Shown here: positions 28,022-36,587 of the stretch, in pieces | Numbering within the stretch: position 1 is the first letter of the stretch | How the letters are laid out: every line of letters begins with the position of its first letter | From: Acinetobacter lwoffii | Lineage (GTDB): Bacteria > Pseudomonadota > Gammaproteobacteria > Pseudomonadales > Moraxellaceae | Assembly: GCF_019048525.1 (NCBI RefSeq) | Contig: NZ_CP077369.1 | Span: forward strand, 1,612,001 to 1,676,000 | Reading direction: 5' to 3' | Length of the DNA: 64,000 bases | Program-made: the position numbers and the translations under genes | Notes under the pieces: generated by a model | What the model was told of the DNA's origin: nothing | What the model saw: the letters and a program-made list of their open reading frames with translations, nothing else | Databases searched by the model: none

Positions 28022-28369
28022 TTATTTTAATAGCCCATCAATACTTTCTCTAAGTCGATCAACACTGCGACCTTCTTCGAGACTGATTTTTTCACGTAGT
28101 CTTGTGAGAGCCCGTTTCGCATCTTCATCATTTCTTAATAGTTCACGAGCTTTGTATTGATTTTGGTTGTTCAAGGCGGCTAAAGCCAAAGCTCGGTTAC
28201 TTGCATTACTGCGTTCTGACGTATTATTTTGCTTATAGAAATCAATAAGTCTACTTTCTGATGCGCGCTCCATTTTTTCCCATTGTTCAAGTTGCTTTTT
28301 TGTTACAGCATCAGTCATCGCTTTTCCTGCAGCCTTACCTGCACTTACTAAAGCATCAAAAAACCCCAT
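28022..28369 (-). CDS. Small helical protein, function unknown
   Basis: A 115-residue protein I do not recognise. It begins MGFFDALVSAGKAAGKAMTD, a short amphipathic and glycine/alanine-rich helix, followed by a highly charged helical region (residues 30-115) ending in a Leu-containing helix (VDRLRESIDGLLK). An AGGAG site precedes the ATG at 28369. It is the last of three minus-strand genes converging on the Hsp70 operon and separated from the middle gene by 166 bp of AT-rich DNA. It may be a soluble partner or immunity-type protein for the two glycine-zipper proteins; this is only a guess. Confidence 0.6.
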   Translation of the reverse strand: MGFFDALVSAGKAAGKAMTDAVTKKQLEQWEKMERASESRLIDFYKQNNTSERSNASNRALALAALNNQNQYKARELLRNDEDAKRALTRLREKISLEEGRSVDRLRESIDGLLK

Positions 28370-28535
28370 AATTACTCCTAATTTTGTAGTTAATAAAATT
28401 TTATTTTTTAATAAAATTATTCACTTAATTTAACTTTAGATACCATTTTAATCAAGCAATTTGATTGAAAATTATTTATTAAACTCTGGGTTTTTATTTG
28501 CTTTAGTTCATTTACTTTACAGATGTCCAATTGTT

Positions 28536-29963
28536 TTAGTCAAACAAAAAACTTCGTAAATCATCTTCATTTTTCAATATCTTAGATTCCTCTACTCCAT
28601 GAGCACGAGCCAATATAATACTGGACTCTATAATTGAAATATTAGTATTTAAGTCAAATGCTTTACTTCTTAAATCAGCAATTTTTTCAAATTCAGTATT
28701 AATTTTATTTATGACATTTATATAAACTTCATCAACCTTAGCTAAAAAAAGTTGCATGGAAGCTTCCATCTTCTGTGCTAGCTTCTTATCTTCGCCTAAT
28801 AAAATTTCACATACAAACTTTCCTGCGATTGAACCAATGACGGCACCTAAGACCGGTATAGGGATGAATGTTTGTCCTGCTAGCGCAGCAAGACCAACAC
28901 CTGCACTATCAGCACAAACAAAAATTGAATTCATTTGAAATTCTTCAAAAGTTAACTTCCCTTGGTAAAAGTCATGTACTAATGAGCTTACCCCTTTTGA
29001 TGCACTAACAAATGCACCAGCTAGGGGAGCAGCTAACCCCGCACAATTAGTTAAACCATAAACTGCAGCACCAGTCACACCCGCTAATGCAGATGCTTTA
29101 GCTGTGTCTAATCCAACTTCTTTCCAATCTTCTTTAGTCAGCTCACCCTTAAATAAATTTTTTCCTTCATTTTTATATTTAAGATATAAAGAGGAACTTA
29201 GGGCAATAGCACCACCGACAGCTGCAGCAGTTCCAGCTGCTTTTAGCCCTTCTGTTAAGTTGGCTTGATGTTTATCGTGAATAATATCCTTCAATTTTTC
29301 ATTTTGTTGTTCGAGGTCAGCACTATGCTTATTTAATGTTTCATGCACTTGACCTTGTTGAACTTCAGCATAATCAGATACTCCAGGACGAACCACCTCA
29401 TTAAATGGCTGTCCAGACTTGGTTTGGATTTCTTCAATTTTTGCTTGAATAGAATTGATTGTCTTTTGACTTAAACCTTCAATAGATTCACCGCGATGAA
29501 TTTTAGAAATCAATTCATAGTGATCTTTTGGAATATGATAATAAGATCTGTCACGACCGAAGTTTTCATATTTGTCCATATGCTTGAGTACATGTTCAAG
29601 ATTATTGCCCAAACCGTTAATAAATTTTGATTGAACCTGAATTCCATCAATCAAATAATCTTCGGGCGCAGTGCGTCCCACCCCCTCAAAGGTCGCTCTA
29701 ACAGTATCACCTGCAAGAGCATCTCTTGCATTGCGAATACCAACTTCAACATGTTCGGCAATTTCTCCATGTTTAGTAAGATCGCTACCTAAAATATTTT
29801 TAGGTGTGCCAATAAATTCTCGGACTTGATCAACATGCTTCATTGAATTAATTAAACATTGATCCTGCAGATTAAGTTGAGTAATTTTATCTTGTAGTCG
29901 AGCAACATTAATGCCATCGACTATGGCACTAGAAATCTGGTCTTGTACTGAAGTTGTTTGCAT
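28536..29963 (-). CDS. Large glycine-zipper membrane protein with possible nuclease-like N-terminus
   Basis: A 475-residue protein of unknown family. The N-terminal part (about 50-190) contains DYLIDGIQVQSKFINGLG, whose Asp ... Gln-x-Lys spacing recalls PD-(D/E)XK enzymes, followed by YYHIPKDHYELI; this likeness is weak. Residues 245-400 contain several hydrophobic Gly/Ala-rich segments (AAGTAAAVGGAIALSSSLYL; GVTGAAVYGL; IPVLGAVIGSIAGKF) typical of glycine-zipper membrane insertion. A charged coiled-coil tail follows. It starts 26 bp after the upstream minus-strand gene, so both are probably co-transcribed. Architecture (enzymatic head plus membrane-active centre) would suit an effector or toxin; function is not established. 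Confidence 0.6.
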   Translation of the reverse strand: MQTTSVQDQISSAIVDGINVARLQDKITQLNLQDQCLINSMKHVDQVREFIGTPKNILGSDLTKHGEIAEHVEVGIRNARDALAGDTVRATFEGVGRTAPEDYLIDGIQVQSKFINGLGNNLEHVLKHMDKYENFGRDRSYYHIPKDHYELISKIHRGESIEGLSQKTINSIQAKIEEIQTKSGQPFNEVVRPGVSDYAEVQQGQVHETLNKHSADLEQQNEKLKDIIHDKHQANLTEGLKAAGTAAAVGGAIALSSSLYLKYKNEGKNLFKGELTKEDWKEVGLDTAKASALAGVTGAAVYGLTNCAGLAAPLAGAFVSASKGVSSLVHDFYQGKLTFEEFQMNSIFVCADSAGVGLAALAGQTFIPIPVLGAVIGSIAGKFVCEILLGEDKKLAQKMEASMQLFLAKVDEVYINVINKINTEFEKIADLRSKAFDLNTNISIIESSIILARAHGVEESKILKNEDDLRSFLFD

Positions 29964-29989
29964 TAATATTGCCTGATGATTTAATTAAA

Positions 29990-30844
29990 TTAGAGTTCAA
30001 CTTTCTTTTTCATAAGTAAACATAAGCTCTCTACATGATTTTTCAGTGAAATCATAAGTGCCTTCTGACCACTATCCAGTTGACTATAATCAAGTGTGAT
30101 AAGTGTTGAATCTAATGTACTTAATTGGGATTGCATCCCCACAATATGCTTTTGGGTCTCTTCCGCAAGTTTTTCTATTTCTAAAGATGCTGCTCTAAAC
30201 TGTCTATTTAGAACTTCGATTTCCTTTCTTTTTTCATCAGCTTCTTTAGCGATTTTCTCATTTCTACTGCGTGCAAAAAGTGCACTTCCGACTAATGCCG
30301 TACCGCCAATTGCCCAGCCTACTGGTCCTGCAAGTGCTAATAAGGCATTGCCTGCAACCATACCACCACCACCTGCAGCAAGAGCACCTCCACCTAACCA
30401 AGCTAAGGCAGCATTAGTAGCTGCTGCCCCTCCTAAAGCAGAAATAGCGGTACCTGTAGATGCTGTCCCAAAAGTAGTAGCAATTGCCATAGCTGCGGTT
30501 GGGGCGAAAGCTACAACACCAGCCCCAGCAGCTACTCCAGCTCCAGCAGTACCGCCAGCCTGTATATCAATTTGACGTGCGTTTTCCTTAATCTTATCGA
30601 GAATATCGTTAAAAACTTTAAATTCAGCTTTATATTCACTGAATGTTTTATCAAACTCTTTAGGTTTATTGGCGATACCACTAAAAAGTGCTTCGATTCT
30701 AGTAATAATGTTATGACCATCATTTTTACGAAGATTCATTAATTTTTCAGACTGTAATCCTACTTTTTGTCCTAGGTGTTCATAAGCGCTTTTTGTGGCT
30801 TCAAATTGAGCAATAGCATTTTTTTTTAAATCGCCATTTAACAT
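29990..30844 (-). CDS. Glycine-zipper membrane protein with flanking coiled coils
   Basis: A 284-residue protein with a helical N-terminal 85 residues, a very Gly/Ala-rich hydrophobic core (about residues 95-190, with repeated Gly-x3-Gly spacing such as GGGALAAGGGGMVAGNALLALAG), and a charged C-terminal coiled coil (EKIAKEADEKRKEIEVLNRQ). This pattern occurs in membrane-inserting toxins and some dynamin-like or tape-measure-like proteins, but no specific family is recognised. The ATG at 30844 has AGAGGG upstream. It is the first gene of the minus-strand set facing the chaperone operon. Confidence 0.6.
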   Translation of the reverse strand: MLNGDLKKNAIAQFEATKSAYEHLGQKVGLQSEKLMNLRKNDGHNIITRIEALFSGIANKPKEFDKTFSEYKAEFKVFNDILDKIKENARQIDIQAGGTAGAGVAAGAGVVAFAPTAAMAIATTFGTASTGTAISALGGAAATNAALAWLGGGALAAGGGGMVAGNALLALAGPVGWAIGGTALVGSALFARSRNEKIAKEADEKRKEIEVLNRQFRAASLEIEKLAEETQKHIVGMQSQLSTLDSTLITLDYSQLDSGQKALMISLKNHVESLCLLMKKKVEL

Positions 30845-31004
30845 TTTTCCCTCTTACATATTTATGTATTTTGTGTGTAATGTATCATGTATGTTATTAT
30901 TTTTAGTAAAAATGTAATCTGATATTTTTGAATAATTTTTCAATATTCACATTTCGAGTTGTTGACAATAAGTTTATGAATTACAAGGTTAATTAAAATT
31001 CATT

Positions 31005-31030
31005 AGGGGTAAAGTGAATACTTTACCCCT
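31005..31030 (-). terminator. Hairpin downstream of the minus-strand Fic gene
   Basis: An 11-bp perfect stem (31005-31015 with 31020-31030, 4-nt loop) lies 47 bp past the end of the Fic gene on its strand. Its minus-strand 3' side is AT-rich rather than a clean T run. Confidence 0.55.
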
Positions 31031-31076
31031 ATATTTGATATTGTTGTATAAGATACATTACAAGCTAATTTTTATT

Positions 31077-31808
31077 TTAAAGATTTAAAACAACTTGATA
31101 CGGTTTAAACCCTTCTAGTACAGCAGCGGAGACTAATTGTATAAACGCTTCGGTCTTCCCATATGCCATCCACTGATCCAAAGCCTCATAGTAAGCCAAA
31201 CGATTTTCTACTGTAATCACACAAGGCGGATAGCCTGCTTTTAATAGTTCAAGATTCATCAAAAGACGTGACGTGAGACCATTGCCGTCAATGAATGGAT
31301 GAATGCCAACAAAATCAGCATGTACTTTGGCTGCACGTTCAATTGGATGTAGCTTATGTGCTTCACTATTATACCAGTCTACTAATTGAGCCATCTTGTC
31401 ATTTAATAACGTGTAATCAGGCGGGGTAGACGTAGCACCTGATATCAGGACATTTTGCTGACGATAACGTCCAGCATTATCATCATCAATATTCTTTAAG
31501 ATAAGCTGATGGATATTACGAATTTGCCATTCAGAAAAAGGCTCCTCTTTCCGAATGATATCTTCAACATAGTAAATTGCATTTCTATGGTTGATCGCTT
31601 CGAAGTGTTCTCTTAATGCTTTTCCACCAACAGTAATACCTTCGAGTACTACTTTTGTTTCTAGCAGGGTGAGGGTATTACCTTCAATTGCATTGGAATG
31701 ATAGGTCCAGCGGATAATAAGATCTTCTTGTAAATTTTTGACAATTGAGGGAGAGAGAGGGCGATGTTGATCTAATTTTTTCTTTAAATCATCAATAGTT
31801 TCAAACAT
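31077..31808 (-). CDS. Fic-family protein with altered active-site motif
   Basis: A 243-residue Fic-domain protein. Fic enzymes usually transfer AMP to hydroxyl groups of target proteins. An N-terminal inhibitory helix of the S-x3-E-G/N type is visible as SNAIEGNTLT (near residue 37). The catalytic loop reads HPFIDGNGLTSR, where the family consensus is HPFxxGNGRxxR: the first arginine, which normally contacts the nucleotide phosphates, is leucine (codon CTC). Modification activity may therefore be weak or lost. The rest, including the flap region with SGATSTPPDYTLL, looks intact. It is on the minus strand beside a broken cupin gene and a second Fic gene in divergent orientation. Confidence 0.9.
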   Translation of the reverse strand: MFETIDDLKKKLDQHRPLSPSIVKNLQEDLIIRWTYHSNAIEGNTLTLLETKVVLEGITVGGKALREHFEAINHRNAIYYVEDIIRKEEPFSEWQIRNIHQLILKNIDDDNAGRYRQQNVLISGATSTPPDYTLLNDKMAQLVDWYNSEAHKLHPIERAAKVHADFVGIHPFIDGNGLTSRLLMNLELLKAGYPPCVITVENRLAYYEALDQWMAYGKTEAFIQLVSAAVLEGFKPYQVVLNL

Positions 31809-31970
31809 AACCTTATCCCTGAATTTGTCTTAGTCGATCATACATGAAAAAATAAAGATCAGAAATGTAGTGATATATCATTACATTTTGTATGAGTTTT
31901 AAAATTGGTAAGTGGACTGCTCCAAGTATTCTAGACACGAGACAGCTTCATTTCGGAAACACATTATTGT

Positions 31971-32648
31971 TCATTTCACCCACGCATCTATGGCATGTTG
32001 TAGATGACCAGTTTTGACATAAAGCGTTGCGCCTGATGGACCTGCCTGAAATTTAGCAGCACTATTGAGGGGAAGACGGACCCACGAACCTGCTGGATAT
32101 ATTTCAGTGCCGCAAAATAATTGACCTTTAATAATGAACAATTCAATCCCTTGTTCTGATTTCTCTACGAAAATTTGATCAGGTTCTAGCTTTTCTAAAT
32201 AGGTCTGCTCATGTTCAGATTGAAATAGCGGGCATATCATCCGACGTTGGGTAAGCTTCTAATTCGCTAAGTCATTGGTGTTAATCCGGGTTGGTTCTCT
32301 CTCATGTTCAGTCATTTGCATCAGTTTCACAAAGATTAAACAACCTGCTTTACTGGAAACCCGATGAGTTGAATGATGGAGGTTACGTAAATACCAGCCT
32401 ACCGGATAATCATCTTCAGCATTCTCGGTAAAAATGCCTGACAAGATGAGGACTTCTTCACCCAAAGGATGCTGATGTTCAGGAAAGGCAGATTCTGGCG
32501 CGTATTTCACAAGACTAGTTGCACGTGCTTTCTCATTGCCAATACGATCAAGCATCATTCTATCGACTTCACCTCCTGGAGATTTCACCCAATGGTAATC
32601 CTCTGGCTTGATGATGACGGGCTGTGAGAAGTCGGCATGAATAAACAT
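31971..32648 (-). pseudogene. ChrR-like double-cupin protein split by an in-frame amber codon
   Basis: Two consecutive stretches (32648-32262 and 32258-31971) are in the same frame and separated only by a TAG at 32259-32261. The first (129 residues) has a cupin core with H-x-H (FPEHQHPLGEEVLIL) and a later histidine (HSTH). The second (about 95 residues) is a second cupin-like half ending VKTGHLQ, as in ChrR-type anti-sigma cupin proteins. Together they give 225 codons, the usual length for the double-cupin family. A CAG-to-TAG change or a sequencing error would explain it. The metal-binding residues are in the first half, which could still fold alone. Confidence 0.8.
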
Positions 32649-32847
32649 AATGCTGTCCTGTAATGAAAAAACCTACGTATTTTAACGAGAATGCATAGGT
32701 TTATTTTAAAAGAAATAGCGATGAGTTATCTCACTGTTTCAGAAAAGATAAGCAGGTTAATAGCAGATATTACTCATTAAGCTATGCAATATTAATATTT
32801 TAGAGTTTAATCAACTGTGCTTTGTTTTTACATCAATGAGGAATGGC

Positions 32848-33840
32848 ATGAGATATCAACCGCCTTATACGATCACCTCTAGAATTATTCACTTGATTGC
32901 ACAAATTAGTGAATCAATAGGGCGTTTGACTGCATTAACCCAAATTCAAGATAGCCTTAAATTGCGAAAAGCAAATCGTATCCGAACGATTCAAGGGTCT
33001 TTAGCGATCGAAGGGAATACCTTGAGTACAGAGCAAATCACAGCGATCCTGAATGGCAAGACCATTATCGCGCCACCTAAAGAAGTTCAAGAAGTCCGTA
33101 ATGCCCTAAAAGCATATGAAGAAATTCAAAATTGGAACCCTGATCAAGAAACACATTTGCTGAAAGCACATCAAATATTGATGACAGGACTGATTGATGA
33201 AATTGGACAGTATCGTCATGGCGGTGTTGGTGTGATGTCAGGGGATCGGGTCGTGCATATGGCTCCGCCTGCAAATCAAGTCCAGCGTTTAATGAGAGAG
33301 TTATTACAGTGGTTGGCTGAAGGCAATGAGCACCCATTGATTCAGAGTTCAGTATTTCATTATGAGTTTGAGTTTATACATCCATTTGCTGATGGCAATG
33401 GGCGTATGGGACGTTTATGGCAAACTTTAATCTTAAGCCAGTGGAATCCAATTTTTCTCAATATCCCTGTAGAAAGCTTGATTTATCAAAACCAAAAAGC
33501 TTATTACGATGCATTGCAAGCGAGCACAGATCGCTCAGATTCAGCACCTTTTATTGAGTTTATTTTGCAGATGATTTTAGATGCAATACTCAGTTCTGAT
33601 GCCAGCGATCAAGATACCGCTCAAGCTAGCGTACAAGTTAGCGATCAAGTTAAACGTCTCGTCCAGAAGATGGAGCAGAAGGAATATAGCTTAGCTGAGC
33701 TTATGGCTCTATTAGACTTGTCCCATCGAGCAACATTCCAAAAAAATTATTTAACTCCAGCATTAGAAGCCGGTGTGATTGAACGCACCTTTCCTGATAA
33801 GCCTAAGAGTCCTAAGCAAAAGTACAAATTAAAAAATTGA
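32848..33840 (+). CDS. Fic-family AMP-transferase with C-terminal winged helix
   Basis: A 330-residue Fic protein with an intact catalytic loop HPFADGNGRMGR (about residue 183) and an N-terminal inhibitory motif SLAIEGN (about residue 51), so it is an autoinhibited class II enzyme. The C-terminal 60 residues (SLAELMALLDLSHRATFQKNYL) look like a winged helix-turn-helix that may bind DNA or a partner. It is linked by a Ser/Asp/Gln/Val repeat region (residues 250-275). The ATG at 32848 is preferred because AGGA lies 6 bp upstream. It faces away from the cupin and first Fic genes. It is the last gene of the island before the ssrA-like boundary. Confidence 0.92.
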   Translation: MRYQPPYTITSRIIHLIAQISESIGRLTALTQIQDSLKLRKANRIRTIQGSLAIEGNTLSTEQITAILNGKTIIAPPKEVQEVRNALKAYEEIQNWNPDQETHLLKAHQILMTGLIDEIGQYRHGGVGVMSGDRVVHMAPPANQVQRLMRELLQWLAEGNEHPLIQSSVFHYEFEFIHPFADGNGRMGRLWQTLILSQWNPIFLNIPVESLIYQNQKAYYDALQASTDRSDSAPFIEFILQMILDAILSSDASDQDTAQASVQVSDQVKRLVQKMEQKEYSLAELMALLDLSHRATFQKNYLTPALEAGVIERTFPDKPKSPKQKYKLKN

Positions 33841-34105
33841 ACTATACTGAGGTTGATGTGATTATTAATATCATAATGAGCTAATTGAAATGTTATAACA
33901 TTGCATTTATTTTTAGGTGTAATTTTCTGCTATAATGCCGTACGCCACTTCAAATCCTGAATTCGGATTTGAACAAGATTTTAAAGTGATTCAATGCACT
34001 AAATCTAATTTGGGTCAAAATTGGGTCAATGAATATTTATATTTGTAAAATTATGTTTAAAATGAATGGGTTGGGTTTTGAGTTCAATTGACGCCACCTC
34101 CACCA
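33841..34105 (+). other. Right attachment site of the island, at the ssrA 3' end
   Basis: No gene is present here. A 9-bp hairpin lies at 33949-33973 and GGGTCAA direct repeats at 34012 and 34023 look like integrase arm sites. GAGTTCAATTG at 34080 leads into GCCACCTCCACCA (34093-34105), which matches the acceptor end of a tmRNA gene including CCA. Only the 3' end is present; the body of ssrA must lie left of the window. GC content rises beyond this point, so 34105 is taken as the end of the integrated element. Confidence 0.65.
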
Positions 34106-34123
34106 AAATTCTTGTTATAAATC

Positions 34124-34148
34124 AGCCGCTTATTTAAGTGGCTTTTTT
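34124..34148 (+). terminator. Terminator probably belonging to the native ssrA gene
   Basis: An 8-bp stem (AGCCGCTT with AAGTGGCT, one G-T pair, 4-5-nt loop) is followed by six T residues, 18 bp after the CCA end. Displacement of the ssrA terminator to this side is expected if the island inserted at the ssrA 3' end. Confidence 0.8.
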
Positions 34149-34171
34149 ATTGCCTAAATTTTATAAGCAAT

Positions 34172-35110
34172 TTAAAAGAGCAAATCAAAACTAGAACGAA
34201 TACGCTCAATTAATAAATGTTTCGACTCTGACAAATGGGTATTTTTGCGGACCTTCAATTGGGTCTGAGCCGTGTTGCACAGCTCGGAATCAATAGTTAA
34301 GGCAACGGCCTGACCTTCTTTAACCGCATCTGCGATATCTGCATAGCGCATGGCGGAAATCCCATGTCCAGCCACCACATAATTTTTTAAGGCATAAATA
34401 GAATTGGTGGTCAGACCAATATTCAGGTTCACTTGTAAGCGCACCATTTCACTGTCGAGTAGCTGACGGAAACCATGCCCTACGGGCATTAAGGCAAATT
34501 TATAGTCTGAAATTTCGGAAAGACAAATGCGATGCTTGAGCTTGGCAAGAGGATGACCGGCAGGAACAGCCAGAATAAAAGGTTCTGTTTTATGGGCAAT
34601 GGTGCTGATGTCTATATGAAATGGAGGATTATACGCCAGTCCAATATGCGCCAGGCTGTCCACAATATGTCGTACCACATGCTGGGCACTCATTAATTCT
34701 AACTGGATTTCAAGATTTGGATATTTATAATGCACATGTCGAAGTACATCATAAATCATGTGTTGCATATAACTTTCACTTGAAACAATGTTCACTTTGC
34801 CGAGTTGAGAAGATTGCAGCTGAAATAAACTATCAAATAATTCATTTTCACGATTTTTATTTTCCTTGAAATACTCAAGTACCAGATAGGCGGCTTCAGT
34901 CGGAATAATATGCCGACCCTTACTTTTGAACAGGTTTATTTTTAATTCTGATTCAAAGAGTTGAATTTGTCGGCTCATGGCGGACTGTTCAATATTCAGG
35001 ATATCTGCCGCTTTGCGCATCGAGCCAAACATCATCACCGTATAGAAATAACGCAAACGCTTTTTATTGATTCCGTTCAGTGGCGCAAGGAATTGCAAGT
35101 TTCTGTCCAT
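34172..35110 (-). CDS. LysR-family transcriptional regulator
   Basis: A 312-residue regulator with an N-terminal winged helix (LRYFYTVMMFGSMRKAADILNIEQSAMSRQIQLFE, residues 19-53) and a periplasmic-binding-like effector domain (about 105-300, with PFILAVPAGHPLAKL). Length is standard. It is divergent from an MFS transporter and an M81 peptidase gene that it probably controls; a 21-bp perfect palindrome lies just upstream of its start. The inducer is unknown but should relate to the transporter's substrate, likely an organic anion or peptide-like compound. Confidence 0.93.
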   Translation of the reverse strand: MDRNLQFLAPLNGINKKRLRYFYTVMMFGSMRKAADILNIEQSAMSRQIQLFESELKINLFKSKGRHIIPTEAAYLVLEYFKENKNRENELFDSLFQLQSSQLGKVNIVSSESYMQHMIYDVLRHVHYKYPNLEIQLELMSAQHVVRHIVDSLAHIGLAYNPPFHIDISTIAHKTEPFILAVPAGHPLAKLKHRICLSEISDYKFALMPVGHGFRQLLDSEMVRLQVNLNIGLTTNSIYALKNYVVAGHGISAMRYADIADAVKEGQAVALTIDSELCNTAQTQLKVRKNTHLSESKHLLIERIRSSFDLLF

Positions 35111-35117
35111 AAAAACT

Positions 35118-35138
35118 CTGATGCTTTTAAAGCATCAG
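35118..35138. promoter_or_regulatory. Perfect palindrome, likely LysR operator
   Basis: Ten bases on each side of a central T are exactly complementary (half-site CTGATGCTTT). It lies 8 bp upstream of the LysR start codon and 91 bp upstream of the divergent MFS gene, a suitable place for autoregulation. Confidence 0.55.
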
Positions 35139-35228
35139 TATGCTAAATAAATTACATTGTTATCAAGTCAGGAGCATGCTTACATGGATTTTGAACAATA
35201 AGAAGATCTAGATAAAAAGGAGTTTTAG

Positions 35229-36557
35229 ATGGATTTAATAACTTCCCGTCAACAACGGTTAGACCAGATTTACAAGAAAGTAAGCTGGCGGCTACTGCCA
35301 TTTTTATTGCTGTGTTATTTCTTTGCTTATCTGGACCGGATCAATATCGGATTTGCCAAGTTACAAATGCAGCAGGAGCTGGGCTTTAACGATGCAATTT
35401 ATGGCATGGCAGCCGGCATATTCTTTTTAGTTTATGTGCTGTTTGAAGTACCAACCAACCTGTATTTTGAAAAAGTCGGCGCCAGAAAAACCATTACCCG
35501 CATCATGATTTTGTGGGGCCTGACCTCCATGTCGATGCTATTTGTCACCACCCCGCAGATGTTCTATGTCTTGCGCTTTTTACTAGGTGTATTCGAAGCC
35601 GGTTTTGCCCCAGGCATGATTTTCTATCTGACCTATTGGTATTCTGGTGCACGCATGGCACGCGTGATGGCGATTGTCATGCTGGCCGGGCCACTGGCTG
35701 GCATGTTAGGTGCGCCGTTATCGACACAAATTATGAGTACTTTTCATCAGATTTATAATCTTTCTGGCTGGCAATGGTTATTTTTATTAGAAGCTGTGCC
35801 AACCGTGCTATTGGGTTGCGTAGCGTACTTTTATTTAACCGATCATCCTTCACAAGCAAAATGGCTGTCTCAAGAGGACAAAGCCTTATTGGTGAAAGAA
35901 ATTTCCCAACATCAGTCTGCCACTGGTCATAGTAATTTTAAAGCGGTATTAAAGGATCCCTGGATTTATTTCATGGCCTTGGCCTACTTCACCATTATCT
36001 GTGGGATCTATGCGATTGGCTTCTGGCTACCATCTTTACTGAAGTCGGGCGGTATCCAGAATTTGCAGATGATTGGCTGGCTGGTGGCGATTCCATATTT
36101 ATGCGGCGCAATTTTCATGATCATTTTTGCCCGCAGCTCGGACAAATGGCAGGAACGGAAATGGCATTGTGTAGTGCCTACGGTATTGGCCGGAGTCAGC
36201 TTGATATTGTCGGTGATCAGTGCGAATTTCCTGCTGTCCTTTATTGCGATCTGTACCGCAACGGCCTTCATGTTTAGTGCCTATACCATTTTCTGGTCGA
36301 TTCCATCGAAATACTTAAGCGGTAGTGCGGCAGCAGGCGGAATTGCCTTAATTAACAGTATTGGATTACTCGGTGGTTTTGTCAGTCCAAATATTATGGG
36401 CATGGCGTAGTCAATGACCGGTTCCATGCTGGCAGGCTGGTTCACGATTGCTGTGATCATGATGCTCGGAGGCACTTTCCTGATTTATACCTTCAGACTG
36501 AAAAAGCAAGCTGCGCCTCAGCAAACAACACACACTGCTCTAATCGTCGATAAATAA
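35229..36557 (+). pseudogene. MFS transporter (anion:cation symporter type) with in-frame amber codon
   Basis: The frame from 35229 encodes 393 residues of a 12-helix MFS protein. The start LLCYFFAYLDRINIGFAKLQM is typical of the anion:cation symporter family (phthalate/tartrate type). TAG at 36408-36410 ends it inside the last helices; the same frame then continues for 48 codons (SMTGSMLAGW ... RLKKQAAPQ) to TAA at 36557. The full 442 residues would match the family. Loss of the last transmembrane helix probably disables transport unless the stop is a sequencing error or is suppressed. AAGGAG precedes the ATG by 9 bp. It forms a locus with the LysR regulator and the broken M81 peptidase gene. 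Confidence 0.85.
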
Positions 36558-36587
36558 TCAATACGTAGCTTAGGAAGGATTCAAGAT

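Noticed and set aside
30096..30575. A 159-codon plus-strand frame rich in Ala and Pro
   Set aside because: It is antisense to the glycine-zipper gene 29990-30844; its composition is the mirror of Gly/Ala codons, and it has no ribosome binding site.
33949..33973. Hairpin resembling a tRNA T-arm
   Set aside because: No acceptor, D or anticodon arms can be built around it; more likely part of the attachment region.
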